In this document: in pieces, positions 50,500-59,513 of the stretch
Position numbering within the stretch: position 1 is the stretch's first letter
Layout of the letters: each line of letters opens with the position of its first letter
Source of the DNA: Arthrobacter gallicola
GTDB taxonomy: Bacteria > Actinomycetota > Actinomycetes > Actinomycetales > Micrococcaceae
Assembly: GCF_014836775.1 (NCBI RefSeq)
Contig: NZ_JACSQD010000007.1
Coordinates: 124,001-188,000, forward strand
Reading direction: 5' to 3'
DNA: 64,000 nt
The notes under the pieces: model-generated
Databases searched by the model: none
Seen by the model: only the letters and a program-made list of their open reading frames with translations
Told to the model about the DNA's origin: nothing
Translations under genes and position numbers: made by a program

Positions 50500-50934
50500 T
50501 TAGGAGTGGATGACAACCGCAACGTTGGAGACCTCCGAGGCCGGGACATCGGTCAGCGGAACGGTAACAGAGGTACCGGACACGGTCCCGGTTGCCTCTG
50601 CACCGAGCGCGGTGCCGTCAGCATCAGAGAGCGTCACCTTGTACTTCAGGCCCTGGCAGGCTGAGGAGATCGACGTGAGGTTGAGGCTGGACGCCTTGTA
50701 TCCCGCGTCGGGTCCCGGTGCGAAGCTGGTCTCGAAGTTGACGCCGATCGGCGTCCCCTCGTCCTGGCAGCTGGCGACGACGGTGGTGCCCGCGCCCAGG
50801 CTGCCGGTGCCGAGGTTCAGCTGAGCAGCCGCAGCGAGAGACAGGCCTGCCGCACCTGCCGCAGCGAGGGCGATGGCAGCGGTCTTGCGGACGTTGCGGT
50901 TCTTACGGGTATTGCGGGTATCGGTAGAAGGCAT
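50500..50934 (-). CDS. Small secreted protein with SipW-dependent-type signal peptide
   Basis: The product has 144 residues from the ATG at 50934, with ACGGAG upstream. The signal peptide has a basic start (RKNRNVRKTAAIALAAAG) and ends AAAAQLNLGTGS, close to the GAAAQLPLLPGS of the third gene. The mature domain has one cysteine pair (VASCQDEG and SSACQGLKYKVTLSDADG) and a C-terminal strand TDVPASEVSNVAVVIHS. The fold looks like a single beta-sandwich. It is the first gene of the cassette and so the most abundant product. Function unknown. Confidence 0.8.
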   Translation of the reverse strand: MPSTDTRNTRKNRNVRKTAAIALAAAGAAGLSLAAAAQLNLGTGSLGAGTTVVASCQDEGTPIGVNFETSFAPGPDAGYKASSLNLTSISSACQGLKYKVTLSDADGTALGAEATGTVSGTSVTVPLTDVPASEVSNVAVVIHS

Positions 50935-51088
50935 GTAGTCACTCCGTGTTCGAAAGGGCGCTCTCTTGCGAAGCGCGCAGACAAACTCCGACCACGCCAG
51001 CACCGCCGACAGGGCCTCCTGGTCTCAGGACCGGGAAGGAGGACCACCGCGGCAGGGGGAATCACCCACCGGTGCGGCGCTACAAATA

Positions 51089-51117
51089 TTAATAAAAAAT
51101 TTGTGTGGATCATGCAA
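51089..51117 (-). promoter_or_regulatory. Promoter of the SipW cassette
   Basis: On the minus strand TTGCAT (51117-51112) and TATTAA (51094-51089) are separated by 17 bases in an unusually AT-rich island. This would give a 5' leader of about 150 bases before the first secreted protein. Confidence 0.55.
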
Positions 51118-51124
51118 ATCAACC

Positions 51125-51162
51125 GTCACCGGTGGGCAGGCCTGTGCCTGCCTACCGGTGAC
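51125..51162. terminator. Hairpin after the ABC exporter gene
   Basis: GTCACCGGT and GGCAGGC pair with GCCTGCC and ACCGGTGAC (51125-51162, one bulge on each side, 4-base loop). It probably ends the minus-strand exporter transcript, although the T-tract is some 20 bases farther on. Confidence 0.65.
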
Positions 51163-51175
51163 CGCCCACAGCCGC

Positions 51176-53101
51176 CTAGCTGTAGCCGGCAGCCCCTGAG
51201 GAGGTGCCGCCCTCCGGAGCGGTGCCGGCAGCGGCAGTGTCCCCGTCCGCAAACTGGGTGCGGTACAGCTCGGCGTACCGGCCTTCCTGCGCCAGCAGCT
51301 GCGTGTGCGTGCCCTGTTCGGCGATCCGCCCGTCCTCGATCACCAGAATCCGGTCCGCATTGCGGATCGTGGAAAGCCGGTGGGCAATAACGACGGCGGT
51401 CCGGCCCTGGAGTGCCTCGGTCAGTGCCGCCTGGACAGCGGCCTCCGAGGTGGAATCCAGCGCAGCCGTGGCTTCATCAAGAACCACAATGCGAGGCTGG
51501 GCCAGCAGCAGGCGCGCGATGGTCATGCGCTGGCGTTCACCGCCGGAGAGCCGGTAGCCGCGCTCCCCCACCATGGTTTCCAGTCCGTCCGGCAGCGACC
51601 GGATGAGTGGTTCAAGCCGGGCCCGGCGCAGGGCATCCCAGATCTCCTGCTCGCTGGCCTCCGGATTCGCGAGCAGCAGGTTGGACCGGATGCTCTCGTG
51701 GAAGAGGTGCCCATCCTGCGTGACCATACCCAGGGCAGAACGCATTCCGGCGAAACTAAGGTCCCGGACGTCCGTGCCGGAGAACCGGACGGACCCGGAG
51801 TCGACGTCGTACAGCCGGGAGAGCAGCTGGGCAATGGTCGACTTCCCGGCTCCGGAGCTGCCCACCAGGGCAACGGTCTGTCCCGGTTCCACCCGGAAGG
51901 AGATGCCATGCAGCACTTCCTCGCCGCCGCGGCTGTCCAGGACCGCCACGTCCTCCAGGGAGGCCAGGGAGACCTTGTCCGCCGTCGGGTAGGCAAACCT
52001 CACGTCGCTGAACTCCACGCCCAGCGGACCATCCGGCACCGGAGCCGGCTGTTCCTTTTCCGAGATCAGCGGTTTCAGGTCCAGGATCTCGAAGACCCGT
52101 TCAAAGCTGACGACGGCGCTCATGATCTCCACCCGGGCGTTGGCCAGCGAGGTCAGCGGGGCGTAAAGGCGCGTCAGCAGCAGGGCCAGGGTCACGACGT
52201 CGCCGGCGTTGAGGGTCCCGGTCATGGCAAGGTAGCCGCCCAGTCCATACACCAGCGCCAGCGCGAGGGCAGAGACCAGGGTGAGGGCGGTGACAAAAAT
52301 GGACTGCATCATCGCCGTCTTCACGCCAATATCCCGCACCCGGGCGGCGCGGACCGCAAACTCGGTGGATTCCTGGTCAGGCCGGCCGAAGAGCTTCACC
52401 AGCGTGGCCCCCGGAGCGGAGAACCGCTCTGTCATCTGGGAGCCCATCGAAGCGTTGTGGTTCGCCGCTTCCCGGCGAAGCGCCGCCAGCTTCCCGCCCA
52501 TCCGGCGTGCCGGAATGAGGAACACCGGTAAGAGGAGCATTGCCAGCACCGTGACCTGCCACGAGGTCGTGAGCATCACGACCAGGGTCAGGACCAGCGC
52601 CACAATATTGCTGACCACACCGGACAGGGTTCCGCTGAACGCCTGCTGCGCGCCGATCACATCATTGTTCAGGCGGCTCACCAGGGCACCTGTGCGGGTG
52701 CGGGTAAAGAACGCAACCGGCATCCGCTGCACATGATCGAACACCGCTGTCCGCAGGTCCAGGATCACCTGCTCGCCAATCCGGGAGGAGAACCACCGGG
52801 TGGCCAGCGATACGCCGGCGTCGGCAATGGCGACCACGGCGATCAGCCCGGCCAGCCACAAAACCCGGTCCACGGCGGTGCCGGCGACAATCGCGTTAAC
52901 GACTTCACCGGCCAGGACCGGCGTCGCAACGGCCAGAAACGCGCCGCCGATGGAGAGCAGCAGGAATCCAATCAGCTGCCGCCGGTACGGCGAGGCGAAG
53001 GCCACAATCCGTTTCAGCGTTGCCCGGGAAATTTTGTTGTCTGTTCCTTTGGCGGTGGAGATCTTGTACAGGGAACTCCAGGCCGCGCCTTCCATGCTCA
53101 T
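51176..53101 (-). CDS. ABC exporter, fused membrane and ATPase domains
   Basis: The product has 641 residues. An N-terminal six-helix membrane domain (about 30-330) is followed by an ATPase with Walker A GSSGAGKSTIAQLL, signature LSGGERQRMTIARLLL, Walker B VVLDEATAALD and a switch His in VIAHRLSTIRNADRI. This is a half-transporter of the MsbA/lipid or drug exporter group, functioning as a homodimer. The substrate is unknown. It begins with ATG AGC ATG; the first ATG is used. It may be unrelated to the nearby SipW cassette, being separated by a terminator. Confidence 0.92.
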   Translation of the reverse strand: MSMEGAAWSSLYKISTAKGTDNKISRATLKRIVAFASPYRRQLIGFLLLSIGGAFLAVATPVLAGEVVNAIVAGTAVDRVLWLAGLIAVVAIADAGVSLATRWFSSRIGEQVILDLRTAVFDHVQRMPVAFFTRTRTGALVSRLNNDVIGAQQAFSGTLSGVVSNIVALVLTLVVMLTTSWQVTVLAMLLLPVFLIPARRMGGKLAALRREAANHNASMGSQMTERFSAPGATLVKLFGRPDQESTEFAVRAARVRDIGVKTAMMQSIFVTALTLVSALALALVYGLGGYLAMTGTLNAGDVVTLALLLTRLYAPLTSLANARVEIMSAVVSFERVFEILDLKPLISEKEQPAPVPDGPLGVEFSDVRFAYPTADKVSLASLEDVAVLDSRGGEEVLHGISFRVEPGQTVALVGSSGAGKSTIAQLLSRLYDVDSGSVRFSGTDVRDLSFAGMRSALGMVTQDGHLFHESIRSNLLLANPEASEQEIWDALRRARLEPLIRSLPDGLETMVGERGYRLSGGERQRMTIARLLLAQPRIVVLDEATAALDSTSEAAVQAALTEALQGRTAVVIAHRLSTIRNADRILVIEDGRIAEQGTHTQLLAQEGRYAELYRTQFADGDTAAAGTAPEGGTSSGAAGYS

Positions 53102-53257
53102 ATGACGGCTTCCTTACGTAATGGCACTCTCCAGCTTAGGTGCTGGCACTGACCATCCGACGCGGGGCATAACAGCGTTGCCTGGCGCCGAATTCCCGGC
53201 TGCGGACACACCTGTCATCTGTGGGCTGCACCACGGGTAACCCGGCCGCCGCTGGGA

Positions 53258-53263
53258 TACACT
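53258..53263 (+). promoter_or_regulatory. -10 element for the sensor kinase gene
   Basis: TACACT at 53258-53263 gives a transcription start about 40 bases before the ATG at 53309, which is preceded by GAAAGG. A TAAGCT -10 on the other strand (53138-53133) can serve the divergent exporter. Nothing else is seen in the gap. Confidence 0.45.
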
Positions 53264-53308
53264 GCAAACGGTCCGCACCCGGCCGGGCACACAGAACGAA
53301 AGGCCGCT

Positions 53309-54982
53309 ATGACTACGGCGCCGACCCATCAGGGCTCATTCACGGACAGCCCCAACGATGACTTCCCGGCGCTGGTTGCTGTCAGTGACCCCGGCCTTCG
53401 GACGGCTGTTGAGCAGGCGCTGATGCAGGCGCAACTGCGGCCGCTGCCCGCCGGCACCGCCGCCGATTCCGCCGCGCTCCCGGTCCTCGCCGTCGTCGAT
53501 ACCGCAGCCGTGGACGCTGCCGGACCCGAGCTGCGGCGCTGGCTGCTCCCCGCCGCGGAAGGTTCCGGCCCCCCGGTCATCCTGGTCACGCCGGGTGAAC
53601 TGCTCGACGTCGAGGACATGGTCAGGCGCGGGATCACCGACTTTGTGCTGACTCCGCTCACCGGCAACGAACTCTCCTACCGGGCTGCGCTCATCCGGGC
53701 GGAGTCGCTGGCCCTGCGCCGCCGCCGGGAATCCAACAACCTCCTGCGGGGAAAAGCGCGCGTCATCTCGGCGGCAGTGCGGGCCACGAACGATCCGCAC
53801 ATTATGGCTGAGGCCGTGGTTTCCGGCCTGGGCGATGCCTTCGCTGCGGACCACGTGCTGCTGACCATTTTTCCGGATGAACGGGTCCCGGAGCTGGGGA
53901 ACTCCTGGAGCAGGCCCGGTGCGGCAGCGTCCATCCCGGTGCCGGACCCCGCACAGGCGGCCGCGGTGGCCGAGATGCTGTGGGACAACAACACGATGCT
54001 GGCGGCCCGGGACCATCTGGACCCGGAGTGCGACACCCACCCGATTCTCCATCCGGAACCGCGGAACGCGGGACTGCGCACCTCGGTGATCGTTCCGCTG
54101 GGCCACGGTGACCGGCCTTTCGGCATCATCTGGCTTGCCGGGGAGAACGCTGCCCGGGTCTGGACTCCCACCGAACTTTCGCTGATCCAGCATGTCAGCG
54201 GCAACCTGGCGCACGGCCTGGTGCAGGGGCACCTGATCACCGCCCAGCGGGCGGTCCTGGCCCGGCAGCGCCAGCTGGACCGGGAGAAAACTGACTTCGT
54301 CGCCACCATCAACCATGAGCTCCGAACCCCGCTGACATCGATCACCGGCTACCTGGACCTGATCCTGGACGGCTCCGGCGGCGGGATCTCTCCCGAAACC
54401 GCCCAGATGCTGGAGATCGTCGGACGGAACGCGAACCGGTTGAACCACCTCATCGGCGACCTGCTCACCATCTCGCGCAGCGACGCCGAAGAAGTCCGCA
54501 TGGACATCGAGCACATCAACCTGCAGGATTTGCTGCAGCAGGTCATCGCATCCCTGACCCCCGCTGCGGCGAGCCGGAACATCGAACTCTCGCTGACCTG
54601 TGCAGACGCCGGGCTTCGACTGGACGGGGACAGGGAACAGCTGGAGAGGGTCTTCACCAACCTGGCTTCCAACGCGGTGAAGTTCACTCCCGCCGACGGC
54701 GCCGTCCGCCTCTTTGCCGATCTCCTTCCGGGGACGGACGGCACTCCGGCGATGGCGCGCGTCCGGGTCCAGGACACTGGCATCGGCATCCCGGCGGAGG
54801 ATCAGCCTAAGCTCTTCAGCCGCTTCTTCCGGGCTTCCAATGCGACATCCGCTGCCATTCCCGGCACGGGACTGGGCCTGGCAATCGTCCAGGACATGGT
54901 CCACCAGCACGGCGGACAGATCAGCCTGACATCCGTTGTCAACGAGGGCACCTGCGTGGAAGTGCTGCTGCCCAGCAGCTAG
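53309..54982 (+). CDS. Orphan sensor histidine kinase with degenerate receiver and GAF domains
   Basis: The product has 557 residues with no membrane segment. Residues 20-130 look like a receiver domain, but the conserved Lys is Thr115 (FVLTPLTG); Asp64 remains (VVDTAA). A GAF-like region spans about 150-305. The HisKA dimer domain carries His336 in ATINHELRTPLTSITGYLDL. The HATPase domain shows NAVKFTPADGAV, VQDTGIGIPAED and GTGLGLAIVQDM. There is no adjacent response regulator. It is a soluble kinase likely to sense an intracellular signal. Confidence 0.9.
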   Translation: MTTAPTHQGSFTDSPNDDFPALVAVSDPGLRTAVEQALMQAQLRPLPAGTAADSAALPVLAVVDTAAVDAAGPELRRWLLPAAEGSGPPVILVTPGELLDVEDMVRRGITDFVLTPLTGNELSYRAALIRAESLALRRRRESNNLLRGKARVISAAVRATNDPHIMAEAVVSGLGDAFAADHVLLTIFPDERVPELGNSWSRPGAAASIPVPDPAQAAAVAEMLWDNNTMLAARDHLDPECDTHPILHPEPRNAGLRTSVIVPLGHGDRPFGIIWLAGENAARVWTPTELSLIQHVSGNLAHGLVQGHLITAQRAVLARQRQLDREKTDFVATINHELRTPLTSITGYLDLILDGSGGGISPETAQMLEIVGRNANRLNHLIGDLLTISRSDAEEVRMDIEHINLQDLLQQVIASLTPAAASRNIELSLTCADAGLRLDGDREQLERVFTNLASNAVKFTPADGAVRLFADLLPGTDGTPAMARVRVQDTGIGIPAEDQPKLFSRFFRASNATSAAIPGTGLGLAIVQDMVHQHGGQISLTSVVNEGTCVEVLLPSS

Positions 54983-55842
54983 GCACCGGTCCCGGCGCCA
55001 GCCACAACGGAGGATTTTGCCTCGATGCGCTCCGGGAAGCAGTAACAGTTCAGGGATGTCCCCCGGCTGAAGCCCACCAGCGTCATGCCCGCGTCCCGGG
55101 CCAGGTCCACGGACAGTGCGGAGGGCGCGGAGACCGCAGCGAGGACCGGGATACCCGCCAGCTGTGCTTTCTGAACAAGTTCAAAGGACGCTCGTCCGGA
55201 GACCTGCAGCACGGTCCCGCGCAGTGGCAGAAGCCCTGCCCGCAGCGCCCAGCCCACCACTTTGTCCACCGCGTTGTGCCGGCCTACATCCTCCCGCAGG
55301 CACAGCAGTTCACCATCTGCAGTGAAAAGTCCTGCCGCATGCACACCGCCGGTCTTTTCGAACAGTGCCTGGTGGCTGCGGAGCCTGTCCGGCAGCGAGG
55401 CCAGGACATCAAGCGGCACCCGGACGCCGTCGGAAGCGACGTCGAAATGCGATGACTTGCGCACCGCTTCAATGGATGCCGTTCCGCAGATGCCGCAGGA
55501 GCTGGAGGTGTAGACGTGCCGCTCCATACCGGTGTCCGGCAGCGGGGTTCCCGGACGCAGCTGGACGTCCACCACATTGAATGTCTGCTGCCCTTGCTCG
55601 TCCACCCCGGCGCAGTAGCGCAGGCTGATGAGCTGCCCCGCTTCCCAGATGACCCCCTCAGACACCAGGAACCCTGCCACCAGGTCAAAGTCATCTCCGG
55701 GGGTGCGCATGGTCACCGTAAAGGAACGCCCCTGGAAACGGATTTCCAACGGCTCTTCCCCCGCCAGCACGTCATCCCGCCGGCTGACCGTGCCATCCGT
55801 GCGGAACCGCGTGACCCGGCCACGCCGTGAAACCCGTCCCAT
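54979..55842 (-). CDS. fdhD: Formate dehydrogenase accessory sulfurtransferase FdhD
   Basis: The product has 287 residues. The active cysteine motif is SSSCGICGTASIEAV. Further family features are RPPGDDFDLVAGFLVSEGV-like (here TPGDDFDLVAGFLVSEG) and DVGRHNAVDKVVGWAL. FdhD transfers sulfur to the molybdenum cofactor of formate dehydrogenases. It is divergent from the oxidoreductase it probably serves, with AAGGAG before the ATG. Its end overlaps the convergent kinase by 4 bases. Confidence 0.94.
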   Translation of the reverse strand: MGRVSRRGRVTRFRTDGTVSRRDDVLAGEEPLEIRFQGRSFTVTMRTPGDDFDLVAGFLVSEGVIWEAGQLISLRYCAGVDEQGQQTFNVVDVQLRPGTPLPDTGMERHVYTSSSCGICGTASIEAVRKSSHFDVASDGVRVPLDVLASLPDRLRSHQALFEKTGGVHAAGLFTADGELLCLREDVGRHNAVDKVVGWALRAGLLPLRGTVLQVSGRASFELVQKAQLAGIPVLAAVSAPSALSVDLARDAGMTLVGFSRGTSLNCYCFPERIEAKSSVVAGAGTGA

Positions 55843-55843
55843 G

Positions 55844-55903
55844 CCTACACTCCTTGATACGTCCTACACTGGCCCTAGCAACAGACTAGGTGATTTCCTA
55901 CAC
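55844..55903. repeat. Three CCTACAC repeats between fdhD and the FdhF-type gene
   Basis: CCTACAC occurs at 55844, 55863 and 55897 in the same orientation, the first two extended to CCTACACT. They flank the divergent promoters and may be regulator sites. Confidence 0.5.
55854..55881 (+). promoter_or_regulatory. Promoter of the FdhF-type gene
   Basis: TTGATA (55854-55859) and TAGCAA (55876-55881) are 16 bases apart. The start of transcription near 55888 makes the upstream ATG at 55841 unlikely as a start and supports a GTG at 55913-55919. Confidence 0.5.
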
Positions 55904-55918
55904 AAGGACGTGGTGGCT

Positions 55919-58270
55919 GTGCCAAGCAAGGCTCCGAAAGATGGAATCGACGAATCCCGGCTGCGGATCGGTGAACCGGCCAAGCACGCCGTGGGCCTGC
56001 CGGCAGTCATCAACTCCCTGCGTCTGTCCTTCGATCAGATGGGGCCCCTGCGCAGTGCCCAGACACTCCTGCAGGTCAATCAGAAGAAGGGCTTCGACTG
56101 CCCCGGCTGTGCCTGGCCGGAAGGGGATAAGCGCCACGCCGCGGAATTCTGTGAGAACGGGGCCAAAGCCGTTGCCGAGGAGGCCACTAAACGCCGGGTC
56201 CCACCGGAGTTCTTCGCCGGGCATTCGGTGGCGGACATGCTGGAAATGGACGACTACTGGCTGGGGCAGCAGGGCCGCCTCACCCATCCGATGGTGCTCG
56301 ACGCGGGCGGCACCCACTACCGCCCTATCAGCTGGGACCAGGCCTACGACATCATCGTCGAGGAACTCGCGGCCATGGACTCCCCGGATGAGGCGGTGTT
56401 TTATACGTCCGGCCGGACCTCCAATGAGGCTGCCTTCCTCTATCAGCTGATGGTGCGCGGAATCGGAACAAACAACCTGCCGGACTGCTCAAACATGTGC
56501 CACGAGTCCTCCGGCTCGGCACTCACCGAAACGCTCGGCATCGGAAAGGGCACCGTCAGTCTGGAGGACGTCCAGGGCTCGGACCTGATCATTGTGGCGG
56601 GGCAGAATCCCGGCACCAACCATCCCCGCATGCTGACGGCCTTGGAACGGGCCAAAAAGAACGGGGCCACCATCATCGCGGTCAACCCGCTGCCGGAAGC
56701 CGGCCTGCTCCGGTTCGACAACCCGCAAACGGCGTCGGGCCTCCTGGGCAGCAGGTTCGGCGGGGGCACCCAGCTCGCCGACGACTTCCTGCAGATCCGG
56801 CTCGGCGGGGACCAGGCACTCTTCCAAGGCCTGGGAAAATACCTGCTGGAACAGGAGGAGGAACACGGCAACGTCTTCGACCACCAGTTCATCACTTCCT
56901 ACACCGATGGGCTGGACGGGTATCTGAGCGCTGTCCGCGGGGTTTCCTGGGAGGAAATCTGCACGGCCAGCGGCCTGACCCGGGCGCAGATCGAGTCGCT
57001 CGGAGCCCGCATGACCGCAGCGAAGTCCACGGTGGTCTGCTGGGCCATGGGCCTGACCCAGCACAAGCACTCCGTACCCATGCTGCGCGACGTCGTGAAT
57101 GTGCTGCTGCTCCAGGGCAATGTTGGCCGTCCCGGTGCCGGCGTGTGCCCGGTGCGCGGGCACTCCAATGTTCAGGGTGACCGCACCATGGGCATCTTTG
57201 AGCGGATGCCGGAGGCCTTCCATGACAGGCTAGACGGCGAATTCGGCTTTGCGTCTCCGCGGAGGCACGGGTACGACACCGTCAACGCGATCCGGGCCAT
57301 GCGCGATTCCAAGGTGCGCGTTTTTATGGCCATGGGCGGTAACTTCATCCGGGCCACCCCGGACTCAGACGTCACGGAAGAGGCCCTCCGCAACACCGCG
57401 CTTACCGTGCAGGTATCGACGAAGTTGAACAAGTCCCACCTGGTGCACGGCCGCCGGGCCCTGATCCTGCCGGCCCTGGGCCGCACCGACAGGGACACCC
57501 AGGCCGGCGGGGACCAGCGGGTCACGGTGGAGGATTCCATGAGCGCCGTCCATGCGTCCCAGGGCCGTCTGGATCCGCCCGGCCCGCAGGTCCGCTCGGA
57601 AGTGGCCATCGTATGTGAGCTCGCTGAACGGCTGTTCACCGGCGCCAAGGCCCCGTTCCGCGCGAACGCCCCGACACTGGACTGGATAGCCGCCCGGGCA
57701 GACTACTCGGTGATCCGCAGCCACATCGAAAACGTGATCCCGGGCTTTGAGGGTTTCGAGGCGAAGATTCGGCACGGCGGCGGCGGATTCGTGCTTCCCA
57801 ACGGTCCACGGGACGGGCGGAAGTTCGCCACGGCCACCGGCAAGGCACGGTTCACCGCAAATGAGCTGCAGTACCCGCGGGTCCCCGAAGGCCGGCTTAT
57901 CCTGCAGACCCTGCGGGCGCACGACCAGTACAACACCACTATCTATGCCAAGGACGACAGATACCGCGGCATCTACGGCGGACGCCGCGTGGTCTTCGTC
58001 AATGCCGCTGACCTGGCGGCTGCCGGGCTGCAGGACGGAGACATGGTGGACATGGTCTCCGAGTACCGCGATGGCGTGGAACGGCGGGCGCCGGGGTTCC
58101 GGGCGGTTGCCTACAGCACCCCGGCCGGCTGCGCTGCGGCGTACTACCCGGAGGCGAACGTGCTCGTGCCGCTGGACTCCGTGGCCGATGTCAGCGGCAC
58201 CCCCACCTCCAAATCCGTAATTATCCGGCTGGAGCCTGCTTCACCTGCCATGGCAGGGGAAGCGCGGTAA
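55919..58270 (+). CDS. Molybdopterin oxidoreductase, FdhF/YdeP type
   Basis: The product has 783 residues from the GTG at 55919; GTGs at 55910 and 55913 are alternatives, with AAGGA at 55904-55908. The early cysteines are in FDCPGCAWPEGDKRH, followed by PDCSNMCHESSGSALTETLG, which is characteristic of the YdeP-like family, and a molydopterin-dinucleotide domain in the C-terminal part. The family is related to formate dehydrogenase; in E. coli YdeP helps acid resistance. FdhD and cofactor genes next door fit a molybdenum enzyme. The exact substrate is unknown. The end overlaps moeA by 50 bases. Confidence 0.88.
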   Translation: MPSKAPKDGIDESRLRIGEPAKHAVGLPAVINSLRLSFDQMGPLRSAQTLLQVNQKKGFDCPGCAWPEGDKRHAAEFCENGAKAVAEEATKRRVPPEFFAGHSVADMLEMDDYWLGQQGRLTHPMVLDAGGTHYRPISWDQAYDIIVEELAAMDSPDEAVFYTSGRTSNEAAFLYQLMVRGIGTNNLPDCSNMCHESSGSALTETLGIGKGTVSLEDVQGSDLIIVAGQNPGTNHPRMLTALERAKKNGATIIAVNPLPEAGLLRFDNPQTASGLLGSRFGGGTQLADDFLQIRLGGDQALFQGLGKYLLEQEEEHGNVFDHQFITSYTDGLDGYLSAVRGVSWEEICTASGLTRAQIESLGARMTAAKSTVVCWAMGLTQHKHSVPMLRDVVNVLLLQGNVGRPGAGVCPVRGHSNVQGDRTMGIFERMPEAFHDRLDGEFGFASPRRHGYDTVNAIRAMRDSKVRVFMAMGGNFIRATPDSDVTEEALRNTALTVQVSTKLNKSHLVHGRRALILPALGRTDRDTQAGGDQRVTVEDSMSAVHASQGRLDPPGPQVRSEVAIVCELAERLFTGAKAPFRANAPTLDWIAARADYSVIRSHIENVIPGFEGFEAKIRHGGGGFVLPNGPRDGRKFATATGKARFTANELQYPRVPEGRLILQTLRAHDQYNTTIYAKDDRYRGIYGGRRVVFVNAADLAAAGLQDGDMVDMVSEYRDGVERRAPGFRAVAYSTPAGCAAAYYPEANVLVPLDSVADVSGTPTSKSVIIRLEPASPAMAGEAR

Positions 58271-59513
58271 CCGACTCATCCGCAGTGCAGCCGGATTCGG
58301 GGATCACCATCACGGCATCAGCGTCCGCCAGCCCGCGGAGCATCCCCGAACGGTAGTACTGCGAGGGTACGGAGCGTCCGTCCTGGATCCGGCTCGGCAC
58401 CAGCCGGGTCCGGCCAGGCAGCGGATCGATGTCGACGCCGGCCAGGACGTGGCGCTCCCGCGGGAACTCGGCGCCCCGCAGTCCGGCCAGCAGCGGCTGC
58501 AGCACGGTGAAGACAGCCATCATCGCCGCCAGGGGGTTCCCGGGAAGCGCGACGACGAAACGTCCGTCCGGCAAGCGTGCCAGCAGGGTGGGATGACCGG
58601 GGCGCATGGCAATGCCGTCGATCAGCAGTTCCGCGTCCACAGCATGCAGGGCCCGGCGCAGATGATCCGCGGCGGAAGTCCCAGTGCCGCCGGTGGTTAC
58701 GAGCACGTCCCCGGATGACATGGCCAGTGACGTTTCGTCGACCGCGTCCGTGCTCAGGGCGGCAATAACGTCCTCCAACCGGTCCGCCAGGCGCCGAACG
58801 GCATCGACCCGGCCTCCCAGCATGCCGATCAGCTGCGGGAGCTGCGGGCCGAAGGTGTCCCTGACCTGACCCGAATCGGGCAGACCGGCTTCGATAACTT
58901 CGTCACCGGTCAGCAGCAGGGAAACACGCGGAGCACGGAGCACGGGCAGGGTGTCGTGACCGCAGACGGCGGCAAGGGCAATATGCGCCGGGTTAAGGAC
59001 TGTCCCGGCGGCAATGGCGGTCTCCCCCGCCGCGGCTTCTTCACCTGCCGGCCGGATGTGCTCACCGGGACGGGGTTCATCGCTCCGGGCTGTGGGCCCC
59101 GGCACCAGGATTGCCGGGTCCCCCTCGCTCAGCTGGCCGTTTTCCGACCGAAGGATCGCTTCTCCGCCCACGGGCACCAGCCCGCCGGTGAGGATGGGCA
59201 CAGCTTCTCCGGGCTGCAGTGGCCGGCGGCCGGATTCCTTATGGATCTGCCAGCGCTCATGCTCGGGCTCTTCCGCTGTGACGATTTTCCACGGCGGCGC
59301 TCCGGCTACGGCCCAGCCGTCCATGGCCGAGGACGCATAGTGCGGAACCGGCTGGAGTGCGAGGGCATCCGATGCCAAAGTCAGCCCCAGCGCTTCGGCG
59401 AGGGGGACCGTCTCAAACGGCAGCGGACGCGCGGCCGCATAGGCTGCCTTGCGGGCCTGGTCCCAGGAGGTGTTGGGCTGCAGCGGGAGAATCACCGGAA
59501 CCGGAGCGTTCAC
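58221..59513 (-). CDS. moeA: Molybdopterin molybdotransferase MoeA
   Basis: The product has 430 residues from a GTG. Family features are the N-terminal PVPHYASSAMDGWAV, the GDEVIEAGLPDSGQVRDTFG segment, VTTGGTGTSAADH and VALPGNPLAAMMAVF. MoeA inserts molybdate into adenylylated molybdopterin. The GTG overlaps the stop of the DUF6457 gene (GTGA). The C-terminal end overlaps the convergent oxidoreductase gene. Confidence 0.94.
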   Translation of the reverse strand: MNAPVPVILPLQPNTSWDQARKAAYAAARPLPFETVPLAEALGLTLASDALALQPVPHYASSAMDGWAVAGAPPWKIVTAEEPEHERWQIHKESGRRPLQPGEAVPILTGGLVPVGGEAILRSENGQLSEGDPAILVPGPTARSDEPRPGEHIRPAGEEAAAGETAIAAGTVLNPAHIALAAVCGHDTLPVLRAPRVSLLLTGDEVIEAGLPDSGQVRDTFGPQLPQLIGMLGGRVDAVRRLADRLEDVIAALSTDAVDETSLAMSSGDVLVTTGGTGTSAADHLRRALHAVDAELLIDGIAMRPGHPTLLARLPDGRFVVALPGNPLAAMMAVFTVLQPLLAGLRGAEFPRERHVLAGVDIDPLPGRTRLVPSRIQDGRSVPSQYYRSGMLRGLADADAVMVIPESGCTADESVTALPLPWQVKQAPAG

